Assembly (NCBI RefSeq): GCF_000833025.1 | Contig: NZ_CP010817.1 | Location: 1,364,001-1,428,000, forward strand | Direction of reading: 5' to 3' | DNA: 64,000 bases | From: Myroides profundi | GTDB taxonomy: Bacteria > Bacteroidota > Bacteroidia > Flavobacteriales > Flavobacteriaceae | Part shown: piece by piece, positions 51,565 through 59,884 of the stretch | Position numbering within the stretch: position 1 is the first letter of the stretch | How the letters are laid out: every line of letters starts with the position of its first letter | Position numbers and translations under genes: made by a program | Notes under the pieces: model-generated | The model's input: the letters and a program-made list of their open reading frames with translations, nothing else | Database searches by the model: none | Told to the model about the DNA's origin: nothing

Positions 51565-52731
51565 TTAATGATCTTTTAAAATTTTAGATCGACTAGCTAG
51601 AACGACCATAATGATCCCAAATACAGAGAATAATAAATAAGAATACCTCAAGTCAAAAACCTCTGCTATAAAACCAATAACAGGCGGACCTATCAAGAAG
51701 CCTAAAAAGGCGATTGTAGAGATTAAGGTCAAAGATATACTAGGACTTACTTGGCCATGCTTACCTGCTACTCCAAATACTGTAGGTACACTACATGAAC
51801 CTCCTAAACCTACAATCATAAATGAAAGTGTACATACCCAGAGATTAGGAAAGAGTACTGCGATAATTAGGCCACTACTCATCAATAAGCCTGAGAGCTG
51901 AACTACTCTTTTTCTACCTAATTTGACAATAAGATAATCACCTAAGAACCTTCCTATTGCCATCATTAATACAAAGGATGTGTATCCTAGAATAACAAAT
52001 TGTTCTGGGGCTTTTACTATCTCTTGAAAATAGACGCCACTCCAGTCAAACATAGCTCCTTCAATAGCCATGCTCATAAAGCCTATTATGCCTAACTGGA
52101 TTAGTGTTTTGTCAAGGTGTTTAAAGATAGAGCCTTTTTCTTTGTCTTTTTGTTGATTGGTGATAGTAGGAATTAGCAGTTTAGTATTAAACAACCAAAT
52201 AATAAGAATCAGAACAAATACAATAAGAAAGTGAATAGAAGTAGTCATATTTAGACTTAGTACAAGAAGTCCTAATAAGGCCCCTGCAAAACCTGATATA
52301 CTCCACGCTCCATGAAAGGAAGACATCATAGGCTTATTCATGATAGATTCTAGTTCTACACCTTGAGTGTTGATAGAAATATTACATAGATTACCTGCTA
52401 CTCCAAAAAGAAATAAGCAAACCGCTAGTTGTATATAGGTAGTTGATACTCCTATAAGTAGTAAAATAAGTGGATAGAAGAGAAAGCCGTATTGAACTAC
52501 TTTTTTACTTCCAAGGCGGTTCACTAGTTTGGCTGCTGTAGGCATGGTGCTTATCTGACCAATAGGCATAAGGAGTAATAAAGTACCTAGTTCTGCTTCT
52601 GATATGCTTAGATACGTCTTGATAGAAGGGATTCTACTCGCCCAAGAGGACAGTATTAGCCCATGAGCGAAAAAGAATAACGCTATAGCGAGCCTCATTC
52701 TGTTGCGTGTGTGTTTAGTAATTGATGACAT
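51565..52731 (-). CDS. MFS transporter
   Basis: 388 residues, about 12 membrane helices. It starts with a basic N-terminus, then RLAIALFFFAHGLILSSWAS, with loop 2-3 AAKLVNRLGSKKVVQYG (the RxGxR-like motif) and the second-half equivalent IVKLGRKRVV. It looks like the YbjJ/Fucose-permease-like group (WASRIPSIKTYLSISEAELG). The substrate is unknown. It is divergent from an AraC regulator that probably controls it. Confidence 0.85.
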   Translation of the reverse strand: MSSITKHTRNRMRLAIALFFFAHGLILSSWASRIPSIKTYLSISEAELGTLLLLMPIGQISTMPTAAKLVNRLGSKKVVQYGFLFYPLILLLIGVSTTYIQLAVCLFLFGVAGNLCNISINTQGVELESIMNKPMMSSFHGAWSISGFAGALLGLLVLSLNMTTSIHFLIVFVLILIIWLFNTKLLIPTITNQQKDKEKGSIFKHLDKTLIQLGIIGFMSMAIEGAMFDWSGVYFQEIVKAPEQFVILGYTSFVLMMAIGRFLGDYLIVKLGRKRVVQLSGLLMSSGLIIAVLFPNLWVCTLSFMIVGLGGSCSVPTVFGVAGKHGQVSPSISLTLISTIAFLGFLIGPPVIGFIAEVFDLRYSYLLFSVFGIIMVVLASRSKILKDH

Positions 52732-52896
52732 GATATACGGTACGATATTATTGTTTGGAGCGAAATTAGAGTTTCGAAGTAGAGTAGTGATATTCCATTT
52801 TAAGGCTTTTATATTCCATTTTAAATATTCTATAAATTATCTTCTCTATTTAACTGATACAGTCCTATTGGTTTTATATTTTTACAAGAAAAAACA

Positions 52897-53766
52897 ATGG
52901 ACTTCTTTAGGGTTGCTGATTTTCAGAGAGAATATAAAGTTGATTATCCTATCCGTATGGGAGGATTATTGATTATGGATATTACCGATCCTATGTATAG
53001 TTCCTACTTTCAATTAAAACATCAGTTTGGTGGGTTGACTTTATTATTCTGTAAAAGTGGTGAGTTACATCTTAAGATTAATAATCTACCGTATAGTGTA
53101 TCTAAAGGAGCTACACTTACTATATTGCCAGAGATGTGGATTGAACCTATATCATATAGTGAAGATTGTGAAGTAATAGTTTTTGTGATGGACTATGACT
53201 TTATAGAGAAGTATACTATACTACCTGAGTTTATTAGTAATACAGAGGTCCTAGATACGCCTATTATTTATCCTAATAAACAAGATAGTGAACTGATCGA
53301 AGAGTTGTCTTTACTGATCAGAAAACAGTATAGTCTACCTAAGACTTACTTGTTAGAACAGATGCTACAGTACCTTATTTACTCCTTGATTACAGTAGTG
53401 TCAAAGTCATATTATTCCTTGACATTAAAAGAAAACTTACAGAAGAATAGAGTCAATGATATTATGGATTGTTTTTTTGAACTTCTCGATGAATATGGAG
53501 TGGTAGAGCGCAATGTTTCTTTTTATGCCACACATCTACACCTAACACCACAATATCTAAGTTCACTAATCAAGAAGAGAACGGGTAAGTCAGTTAAGTC
53601 ATGGATAGGTTTTACAGTTATAAACAAAGCTAAAGAGTATTTAAACACTACTTCTCTATCTGTTAAACAGATTAGTGATCAGTTAGAATTTGCAGATGCA
53701 TCCTTGTTCTGTAGATACTTTAAACGATATATCGGGCAGACACCTAATGAGTATAGAAAGAGTTGA
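52897..53766 (+). CDS. AraC family transcription regulator
   Basis: 289 residues. An N-terminal cupin-like sensing region (about 1-170) has FCKSGELHLKINN and KGATLTILPEMW. A C-terminal double HTH follows (THLHLTPQYLSSLIKKRTGK, then ISDQLEFADASLFCRYFKRY and GQTPNEYR). The divergent MFS gene, 165 bp away, is the likely target. Two start codons further upstream would add only low-complexity residues. Confidence 0.9.
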   Translation: MDFFRVADFQREYKVDYPIRMGGLLIMDITDPMYSSYFQLKHQFGGLTLLFCKSGELHLKINNLPYSVSKGATLTILPEMWIEPISYSEDCEVIVFVMDYDFIEKYTILPEFISNTEVLDTPIIYPNKQDSELIEELSLLIRKQYSLPKTYLLEQMLQYLIYSLITVVSKSYYSLTLKENLQKNRVNDIMDCFFELLDEYGVVERNVSFYATHLHLTPQYLSSLIKKRTGKSVKSWIGFTVINKAKEYLNTTSLSVKQISDQLEFADASLFCRYFKRYIGQTPNEYRKS

Positions 53767-54009
53767 GGTTAATGAACTTTGTTTCTATAACAAGACTATT
53801 CCTGTTATCTCTGCTTGACTTTTGACTTTTTGAGGTACTCAATAAGCTTATTGAATCAGCTTTTTAGTTGACTCAGTAGCTTTTAGTATATAGAATAATA
53901 GAAACTTTATACTTTCGTTGTATAATGAGCGTTATTGGAGAAAGGAGCTTAGAGAAGCGTTTTATCTCTACTGCCTCTTTTTAAGTTAATTATCGAAAGT
54001 ACAATATTC
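53767..54009. other. Spacer with a 16-bp palindrome
   Basis: Contains TCAATAAGCTTATTGA (53839-53854), a perfect palindrome without a T run. It may be an operator or chance. No gene seen. Confidence 0.3.
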
Positions 54010-54816
54010 ATGAAAATAAAATCATTTATAGTAGACGCATTTACAACAGAACTTTTTAAAGGAAACCAAGCTGGAGTATGTTTATTAGAACAGCCTATTT
54101 CTGAGGAAAAAATGATCCTTATCGCTAAAGAATTTGGTTTTTCAGAGACGGCATTTGTAATGCCTCTTACAGATAATAAGTATAGCATTCGTTATTTTTC
54201 TCCTAAGATGGAGATTCCATTGTGTGGACATGCCACTATGGCTTCTGCTAAGGCTCTTTTTAGTGGAGAAGAGCAGTTACATACGATCATATTTAATACA
54301 CACTCAGGCTATACAGTAGAAGTGCGCAAGCAAGGAGTGAATATAGAAATGTCTTTTCCGCTTCTAGAGGTAGAGAACACGACTTTATCAAAAGAGGTAG
54401 TAGATGCACTAGGTATAAAAGAAGTGTTGAGCTGTGGATATAATAAAGAACATAATATCGTTATGGTAGAGATACAAGATGGTGTAGAACTAGCAGCCTT
54501 GTCTCCTGATTTTAATAGATTAAGAAATATTGATACAGGGATTAATGGAGTGGTAGTCACTGCGAGCTCTTGTATAGAGGGATATGATTATGAGTATAGA
54601 TATTTCTGGCCATGGTCAGGTACAGATGAAGATCCTGTGACTGGGGCTGTTCAGAGTTTTTTAGCACCGTATTGGTACATCCGATTAGACAAAAAGGTAT
54701 TGAAAGCATTCCAGTGTTCTGAAAGAACTGGAAGTATGGAAGTAGAATTGACAGAGGACAAAGTGATTATTAAGAGTTGTGCTGTCATCTTTAGTGAAGG
54801 AATAATTACAGTATAG
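54010..54816 (+). CDS. PhzF family protein (isomerase/epimerase fold)
   Basis: 268 residues of the diaminopimelate-epimerase-like PhzF family. DAFTTELFKGNQAGVCLL is the opening motif. The catalytic Glu is in GFSETAFVMP. CGHATMASAKALF is the first glycine motif, and DPVTGAVQSFLAPYW is the second. There are no phenazine genes around, so a general isomerase role is more likely than phenazine synthesis. The GNAT gene starts 12 bp downstream, so the two probably share a transcript. Confidence 0.9.
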   Translation: MKIKSFIVDAFTTELFKGNQAGVCLLEQPISEEKMILIAKEFGFSETAFVMPLTDNKYSIRYFSPKMEIPLCGHATMASAKALFSGEEQLHTIIFNTHSGYTVEVRKQGVNIEMSFPLLEVENTTLSKEVVDALGIKEVLSCGYNKEHNIVMVEIQDGVELAALSPDFNRLRNIDTGINGVVVTASSCIEGYDYEYRYFWPWSGTDEDPVTGAVQSFLAPYWYIRLDKKVLKAFQCSERTGSMEVELTEDKVIIKSCAVIFSEGIITV

Positions 54817-54828
54817 AAGACCATATAT

Positions 54829-55290
54829 ATGCGAATCATATTAAGAGAAATAACAGCAGATAACTACTATGAAGTAGGCCTGCTAACGACTAATAAAGAC
54901 GGTAAACCTACCTTCGATGAGGAGTATATCTGTGGCAATGCTGTATCTATGGCAGAGTCTAAGTTTTACCCTAATTTAGAGCCACAAGCTATTTATAGCG
55001 ATGAAGAGTTAATAGGTTTTATTATGTCAGGACCTTATGATCGTGACCATGACAATTATTGGATCATGCGATTTATGATTGATTACCAATATCAAGGTAA
55101 GGGATATGGGAAGAAAGCGTTTGAAGCTTTTTTACAACAAATGCGACTTAGAGAGCATGTCCAAGAGCTTTATCTCGGATTAGATGAGAGCAATGTGAGA
55201 GCAATCCAACTGTATACTTCTTGTGGCTTTATCAATACAGGTGTAGTAAAAGACGGAGAACAGGTCTATGTACTTCATCTATCACAATAA
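54829..55290 (+). CDS. GNAT family N-acetyltransferase
   Basis: 153 residues with the acetyl-CoA binding motif YQGKGYGKKAFEAFLQQM (Q-G-K-G-Y-G) at about residue 85 and the C-terminal strand RAIQLYTSCGFINTG. This resembles spermidine/spermine or aminoglycoside-type acetyltransferases, but the substrate is not determinable. It follows PhzF by 12 bp. It ends exactly next to the convergent gene, without room for a terminator. Confidence 0.85.
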   Translation: MRIILREITADNYYEVGLLTTNKDGKPTFDEEYICGNAVSMAESKFYPNLEPQAIYSDEELIGFIMSGPYDRDHDNYWIMRFMIDYQYQGKGYGKKAFEAFLQQMRLREHVQELYLGLDESNVRAIQLYTSCGFINTGVVKDGEQVYVLHLSQ

Positions 55291-56019
55291 TCACTGTTCT
55301 CTATAACCATCCATAATAGAGCGAAATAACTCTCCATTAGATGGTGGAGTAAGAATGATGGCATTGACCTTTTTTTGTGCTATATTTTGAAGTGATTCAT
55401 TTGTTTTCCCTCCAGTAGAGATTACAGCTATATTAGGGTAGTTCGTTTTAATATAATCTACTATTTTTAGAGTATCTGGTCCACCTGTCACATTAAAACA
55501 GCTAACCCCTGCCTCAATACGTGATTTAAAATCAAAATTAAGCGTTGATACGCTAGATATGATAGGTATACTGATATGCTTCTTTACCTCAGCGATATCT
55601 TCATTTTTAAACGGCTGATTGACTATGACAGCAGCAGCGCCTAAAGCTTCTGCTTTTTTAGCCATTGTAATGGCAAAGTCCCCTTGGGTAATACCTCCAC
55701 CGATTCCACAAATAACAGGTTTCTTAGAGAATTCAATTAGAGTTTTAATAATGTTCTGTGAAGGAGCAAATGGGTACACAGCAAGAATAGCATCTGCATC
55801 ATTGTTCTCTATTAAGGCAATATCTGTAGAAAATAGAATGGACTTGACCTTCACATTGTTTAACACTAACCCTTTACACGATTCTATCAGGTGTAGAGGA
55901 GTAGGGAGTTTCACATGAGGACAAGGTCTTTTTTTCCAGAACATAAAGAAATCTAGTAGAGTTCTTTTATCACGATTATTCACCCAAATAGAACTTATAT
56001 TGTTGGTAGTAGCCATCAT
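55291..56019 (-). CDS. TIM-barrel-like protein of unknown role
   Basis: 242 residues with a regular beta/alpha pattern: PVICGIGGGITQGDFAITMA, AEALGAAAVIVNQPF, IPIISSVSTLNFDFK and AVISTGGKTNESL. The strand-ending Gly-Gly and Thr-Gly-Gly turns suggest a phosphate-binding (beta/alpha)8 barrel. No family could be named. The N-terminus has a Trp/Phe/Arg-rich stretch (LLDFFMFWKKRPCPH). It is convergent with the GNAT gene. Confidence 0.55.
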   Translation of the reverse strand: MMATTNNISSIWVNNRDKRTLLDFFMFWKKRPCPHVKLPTPLHLIESCKGLVLNNVKVKSILFSTDIALIENNDADAILAVYPFAPSQNIIKTLIEFSKKPVICGIGGGITQGDFAITMAKKAEALGAAAVIVNQPFKNEDIAEVKKHISIPIISSVSTLNFDFKSRIEAGVSCFNVTGGPDTLKIVDYIKTNYPNIAVISTGGKTNESLQNIAQKKVNAIILTPPSNGELFRSIMDGYREQ

Positions 56020-56283
56020 TAAAGATTTAGAATTAACAAGACAAAGATTTGTTATTATCCAATGAGAAGGAGATAGAGTGTAATTAAGCTTTGAAGAATT
56101 GTAATCAAATTAGGTTTTTATGTAAGGAAGTAGGTAAAGTAAAGTGGTGTAGTATCAGAATATTGATGCTTACGCTAAGTAGATGAGGTCGACAGTAGTC
56201 ATTCGATGATTCTGTGTTGTTAGTATTTTGCAGAAGTATTGTTTTGTATAATAGTGAATTGGTAAAGAGATGAATCAGTACAT

Positions 56284-56313
56284 AGTCCGTTATTTTAAAC
56301 AAAATAACGGACT
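56284..56313. repeat. Perfect 13-bp inverted repeat
   Basis: AGTCCGTTATTTT / AAAATAACGGACT with loop AAAC. Its right arm runs into the 11-bp tandem repeats that follow. Confidence 0.85.
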
Positions 56314-56370
56314 TACTACGGACTCATAACGGACTCACTACGGACTTATCCTGTCTCGTCCTTGTCTCGT
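56304..56370. repeat. 11-bp tandem repeats next to the IS element
   Basis: Four 11-mers TAACGGACTTA, CTACGGACTCA, TAACGGACTCA, CTACGGACTTA (56304-56347), equivalent to two 22-mers. They are followed by two more 11-mers of different sequence, CCTGTCTCGTC and CTTGTCTCGTC (about 56350-56371). The 11-bp spacing is held across both sets. Confidence 0.8.
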
Positions 56371-56374
56371 CCTA

Positions 56375-56394
56375 CTATAACTGTACAGTTATAG
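56375..56394. repeat. 20-bp perfect palindrome at the IS left boundary
   Basis: CTATAACTGTACAGTTATAG reads the same on both strands. Its core ACTGTACAG recurs at 56413, 56443 and 57894, marking both ends of the IS. Confidence 0.85.
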
Positions 56395-56440
56395 TTAATA
56401 ATCCTACTTAATACTGTACAGATTTTTATTAATCCTTTTA

Positions 56441-57376
56441 TTACTGTACAGGTTGTTGTTTTTGTTTATTAGTCTTGTAATAATTCTTCCATCTCTTAGT
56501 TAGAATACCTGTCTTTAAATGAGCTTGATTTGGAGTTAACCTATCACAACTATCATGAGGTCTAATTTGGTTATAAGCTTCTATACTATTCTTAATTTTA
56601 TCAATCGTTTTTTGATAACCTAAACTTGAATAGTTTAAATCAAATTCACCTTTAATTATACCATTTACACGCTCAGCTATTGCATTATCTCTTGGTTCAC
56701 CACCTTGTGTTGTACTAATAGATATGTTGTTTTCTATCAGTATTTTAGTATAAACACTACTGCAGTATTGACATCCTCGATCTGAATGATGAATAAGTTT
56801 CTCTGTATAAATCCTGTTCTTTAATGCCATTTTCAAGGCTTGTAAGCATCCATTAGTAGTTAAATCTAAACTAAAACTATAGCCCATTATTTTATGAGAA
56901 TAAGCATCTGTGATTAAACTTAAATAGCCCCAAGTATTATTTAACCTGATATAGGTGATGTCACTTACCCAAAATTGTTCTGGTCTAGTAACTTTTACTC
57001 CATTATACAAGTCTAAATACTGTCCTCTCCAAGCTCTGGAGTCTGTTGTATATGCTTTGCGCCTTCGTTGCCTAACCAACATTTTATGACTGTCTAATAA
57101 ATCAAACAGATAATCTCTTCCTACGCTTATATTGTGCGAACCTAAGCGTTCTTGTAACATATGTTGAAGTTTTCGAGTACCTACTCTTGGTAGAGTAGCT
57201 CTAATATTTAAAACTTCTTGAAGAATAATCTCATCTTTAATAGATTGACTTGCGTATCTGTCTATTGACTGATAATAAGCACTTCGAGTTTTACCAAACA
57301 GTTGACATATTTTTTTTATTCCCTTATTAGGGTATAAGAGTTTTACTTCTTCAACTGCTTGGAACCAGACTTTTTT
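56441..57376 (-). CDS. IS3-family transposase OrfB (catalytic part, by -1 frameshift)
   Basis: rve-type integrase core. The frame opens only at 57382 after a TGA and has no ATG before 57160, so it is made by slippage from OrfA. From the slip, the protein reads KKVWFQAVEEVKLLYP. An HTH_21-like segment (MLQERLGSHNISVGRD, VRQRRRKAY) is followed by DDE residues: D in VSDITYIRL, D in IHHSDRGCQY and E in NAIAERVNGIIKGE. The fusion OrfAB would have about 478 residues. Confidence 0.85.
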   Translation of the reverse strand, partial: KKVWFQAVEEVKLLYPNKGIKKICQLFGKTRSAYYQSIDRYASQSIKDEIILQEVLNIRATLPRVGTRKLQHMLQERLGSHNISVGRDYLFDLLDSHKMLVRQRRRKAYTTDSRAWRGQYLDLYNGVKVTRPEQFWVSDITYIRLNNTWGYLSLITDAYSHKIMGYSFSLDLTTNGCLQALKMALKNRIYTEKLIHHSDRGCQYCSSVYTKILIENNISISTTQGGEPRDNAIAERVNGIIKGEFDLNYSSLGYQKTIDKIKNSIEAYNQIRPHDSCDRLTPNQAHLKTGILTKRWKNYYKTNKQKQQPVQ

Positions 57377-57876
57377 CTGATATCAATATCCAAACTTTTC
57401 TCTGCTACATCTATCAATGTATTTAAAGCTACTATCTTAAATTGTGCCTCTGATAAAGCCTTTTTTAAAGCTTTAATTTCTAAAGATTCTGTATTGGATG
57501 TTTTTTCTTCCATAAGTGACGGAATAACAATTTCATTACAAATATCTATGTTTTTATTATAATTAACTAACAACCAGTTATTTATTGTACTTATACTTTC
57601 TACACCATACATTATACAGGCTTCTTGTGCTGTCATATGGTGTTCTGTAATACTATGAACTACTTGACGTTTAAGGCTTTCTGAATAAACTTTATTCTTA
57701 CGTGTAGCATGATACTCGGGACTTGCATATTTCTTAACCCAACGATTTAGCGTAGATTTATTTAGGCTATACTCGCGAATTACCGAATTTTGACTTGCTC
57801 CATTCTCTATTTCTTGAACTATTTGTTCTATGAATTTTAAATGATAACGCTCTTTGTTTTTTGGTTCTCTTCCCAT
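57343..57876 (-). CDS. IS3-family transposase OrfA
   Basis: 177 residues with two HTH segments (SQNSVIREYSLNKSTLNRWV and TAQEACIMYGVESISTINNW) and a C-terminal coiled coil (KALKKALSEAQFKIVALNTL). It binds the IS ends. Codons 168-169 hold the slippery heptamer A AAA AAG (57376-57370), where ribosomes shift -1 into orfB. On its own it acts as a regulator. Confidence 0.85.
   Translation of the reverse strand: MGREPKNKERYHLKFIEQIVQEIENGASQNSVIREYSLNKSTLNRWVKKYASPEYHATRKNKVYSESLKRQVVHSITEHHMTAQEACIMYGVESISTINNWLLVNYNKNIDICNEIVIPSLMEEKTSNTESLEIKALKKALSEAQFKIVALNTLIDVAEKSLDIDIRKKSGSKQLKK
57370..57376 (-). other. Programmed -1 frameshift site of the IS
   Basis: A AAA AAG, in phase X XXY YYZ with orfA. 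The -1 frame gives CAG AAA AAA GTC TGG, which continues into orfB without a stop. Confidence 0.85.
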
Positions 57877-58007
57877 CTTTTAATGTTTTAAAAACTGTAC
57901 AGTTTTTTTAGGACGGGTCATCTAGCCTAAAACTCTATAGAAACAAAGAGATAGAATATAGGGAGTATTTATAAAAACTGGACTAGGTGGATCTGTTATT
58001 ATCAATA

Positions 58008-58015
58008 TACATTTG
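58008..58015 (+). promoter_or_regulatory. -7 box of the aminotransferase gene
   Basis: TACATTTG, 65 nt before the ATG at 58081. Confidence 0.4.
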
Positions 58016-58080
58016 TATCACAGAATAAGACTTAGAATCCTAATGAAGAAAATTAGGATAAGAGCTGTAAGAAGATAAGT

Positions 58081-59220
58081 ATGAATGCTATACAAATGGT
58101 TGACTTACAACGTCAATATGAAAAAATAAAGGGAGAGATAGATAAGGGAATTGAGCAAGTGATTAGAACTAGTACTTTTATCAATGGCCCAGCTGTGAAA
58201 GAGTTTACAGATAATCTGGCAACTTATACAGGTGTGAAGCATGTAATCCCGTGTGCTAATGGTACAGATGCATTACAAATCGCCCTGATGGCATTAGGGT
58301 TAAAGCCTGGTGACGAAGTAATAACACCTTCTTTTACTTTTGTTGCAACGGTAGAAGTAGTTGCTCTATTAGGATTAACACCAGTATTCGTAGATGTAGA
58401 TAAAGATACATTTACCATCAATAAAGAGAGCTTGGAAGGAGCGATAACTGAGAGAACGAAAGCTATTATACCTGTTCATCTGTATGGCCAATGTTCTAAT
58501 ATGGGAGAGATTATGCCGATAGCAGATAAGTATAATCTTGCGGTGATAGAGGATAACGCTCAGAGTATAGGAGGAAGTTATAAAAAAGAAAATACTTCTT
58601 ATAAAACAGGAACAATGGGAACAATCAGTTGTATTTCTTTTTTCCCTTCTAAAAACTTAGGTGCTTACGGTGATGGTGGAGTGATTATGACTAATGATGA
58701 TTCTTTAGCTCATACTATGCGTAAGATTTGTAATCATGGATCAGAGAGACGTTATTATCATGAAATAGTAGGGGTGAATAGTCGTTTAGACTCTATTCAG
58801 GCAGCAGTTCTAAATGTGAAATTAAAGTATCTAGATGACTACTGCAATAAAAGGAGAGAAGTAGCTGCTTATTATAACCAAGCTTTTAAGGCGAGTTCTA
58901 ATATCATTACCCCTTATGTACCAGATTATAGTCACCATGTTTTTCATCAATATACGATGATTCTAGAAGGGGTGAATAGAGATGAGGTTCATGAAGAATT
59001 AGCAAGGTTAGGTATTCCTAGTATGATATACTATCCTGTACCTTGTCATGAACAAGAGATGTTTAAAGGATTAAAGGATAGAGAGTATAATCTACCTAAT
59101 ACCGAATATTTAACTTCTAGGGTGTTGTCATTACCTATACATACGGAGTTGACTGACGAAGAATTAGTATTTATAATTGAAGGAGTATTAGGAGTAGTTG
59201 AAAAATTAAAGAGAAAATAA
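58081..59220 (+). CDS. DegT/DnrJ/EryC1/StrS aminotransferase
   Basis: 379 residues, PLP-dependent sugar aminotransferase type. It starts MVDLQRQYEKIKGEIDKGI. CANGTDALQIALMALGLKPG is the PLP-phosphate loop, IPVHLYGQCSNM and VIEDNAQSIGGSY follow, and the PLP Lys is in SFFPSKNLGAYGDGG around residue 190. RLDSIQAAVLNVKLKYLD and the end region are typical. Such enzymes aminate nucleotide-keto-sugars for polysaccharides, but no other sugar genes adjoin. The four tRNA-Cys-like genes start 20 bp downstream. Confidence 0.93.
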   Translation: MNAIQMVDLQRQYEKIKGEIDKGIEQVIRTSTFINGPAVKEFTDNLATYTGVKHVIPCANGTDALQIALMALGLKPGDEVITPSFTFVATVEVVALLGLTPVFVDVDKDTFTINKESLEGAITERTKAIIPVHLYGQCSNMGEIMPIADKYNLAVIEDNAQSIGGSYKKENTSYKTGTMGTISCISFFPSKNLGAYGDGGVIMTNDDSLAHTMRKICNHGSERRYYHEIVGVNSRLDSIQAAVLNVKLKYLDDYCNKRREVAAYYNQAFKASSNIITPYVPDYSHHVFHQYTMILEGVNRDEVHEELARLGIPSMIYYPVPCHEQEMFKGLKDREYNLPNTEYLTSRVLSLPIHTELTDEELVFIIEGVLGVVEKLKRK

Positions 59221-59240
59221 AATACTTAGATAGTATCAAA

Positions 59241-59311
59241 GGTTCTGTGGCCGAGAGGATAGGCATGACTACGCAATGGTCATTAGATTGGTTCGAATCC
59301 AGTCGGAACCT
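59241..59311 (+). tRNA. tRNA-Cys-like gene (GCA), copy 1 of 4
   Basis: 71 nt. Acceptor GGTTCTG/CGGAACC with discriminator T, D arm GCC-GAGAGGATA-GGC, T arm ATTGG-TTCGAAT-CCAGT. The overall layout (GTGGCCGAG, TTCGAATCC) matches bacterial tRNA-Cys. The anticodon loop is ACGCAAT, so the nominal anticodon is GCA but position 33 is C instead of the nearly universal U. The loop can close further (TGACTA/TGGTCA). This copy differs from the others by one G in the anticodon stem (T-G pair). CCA is not encoded. Confidence 0.7.
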
Positions 59312-59333
59312 CAATATAAGACGATAAACAAAA

Positions 59334-59404
59334 GGTTCTGTGGCCGAGAGGATAGGCATGACTACGCAATAGTCATTAGATTGGTTCGAATCCAGTCAGA
59401 ACCT
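59334..59404 (+). tRNA. tRNA-Cys-like gene (GCA), copy 2 of 4
   Basis: 71 nt, 93 bp after copy 1. Acceptor GGTTCTG/CAGAACC is fully paired. The anticodon stem TGACT/AGTCA is perfect. It has the same ACGCAAT loop with C33. Confidence 0.7.
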
Positions 59405-59426
59405 CAATATAAGAGGATAAACAAAA

Positions 59427-59497
59427 GGTTCTGTGGCCGAGAGGATAGGCATGACTACGCAATAGTCATTAGATTGGTTCGAATCCAGTCGGAACCT
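59427..59497 (+). tRNA. tRNA-Cys-like gene (GCA), copy 3 of 4
   Basis: 71 nt, 93 bp after copy 2. The acceptor has one T-G pair (CGGAACC), as in copy 1; the anticodon stem is as in copy 2. Confidence 0.7.
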
Positions 59498-59519
59498 CAA
59501 TATAAGAGGTTAAACAAAA

Positions 59520-59590
59520 GGTTCTGTGGCCGAGAGGATAGGCATGACTACGCAATAGTCATTAGATTGGTTCGAATCCAGTCAGAACCT
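59520..59590 (+). tRNA. tRNA-Cys-like gene (GCA), copy 4 of 4
   Basis: 71 nt, 93 bp after copy 3, identical to copy 2 in the parts compared. The array has regular 22-nt spacers (CAATATAAGAGGATAAACAAAA type). Confidence 0.7.
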
Positions 59591-59805
59591 CAACTCAATA
59601 ATAGAACATGTTTTGTCAATTAGTGAATTAGTTATGTTGTGACTAGTACAATACTAGTTCTCTGATTATTGAATTTTACTTGTGGAATGAAGGTGTATTT
59701 ATTTAAAAACAGTTTACTAGCATAAATAAGATGATTTTTTTAAAGGGATAACTATCTCATCTTTTTCTTTACAACTTTATTATTACTAATCGCAAGTGAA
59801 GTTAT

Positions 59806-59842
59806 GTACTTGACTACAGTGTTGGGTAGTCAAGTACTTTTT
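59806..59842 (+). terminator. Terminator-like hairpin before psd
   Basis: Perfect 12-bp arms GTACTTGACTAC / GTAGTCAAGTAC, 8-nt loop, followed by T5. It probably ends the transcript of the tRNA-like array, or attenuates psd. It also shows that an upstream ATG at 59804 is not the psd start. Confidence 0.75.
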
Positions 59843-59884
59843 ATAAAAAAAATAATTATATCAATTCTAAAAATCAATATACTT

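Larger units (their letters stand above)
56380..57907 (-). mobile_element. IS3-family insertion sequence
   Basis: About 1.5 kb, with orfA and orfB overlapping through a -1 frameshift site. The core ACTGTACAG occurs at the left (56380, 56413, 56443) and inside an 18-bp palindrome AAAAACTGTACAGTTTTT at the right (57890-57907). The exact termini and any target duplication are not certain. Both genes look intact, so it may be active. Confidence 0.8.

Noticed and set aside
52703..52972. 89-residue frame between the MFS and AraC genes
   Set aside because: Overlaps the starts of both divergent genes and has no recognisable content.
54010..54816. Part of a phenazine biosynthesis cluster
   Set aside because: Only the PhzF-fold gene is present; no other phenazine genes occur in the window.
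59171..59623. A 115-residue frame with a 31-residue repeat (plus strand)
   Set aside because: It is the translation of the four tRNA-like genes; the protein repeat only reflects the 93-bp RNA repeat.
59804..59884. Upstream ATG for psd
   Set aside because: It lies in a terminator hairpin, and the added residues are not part of the PSD family.
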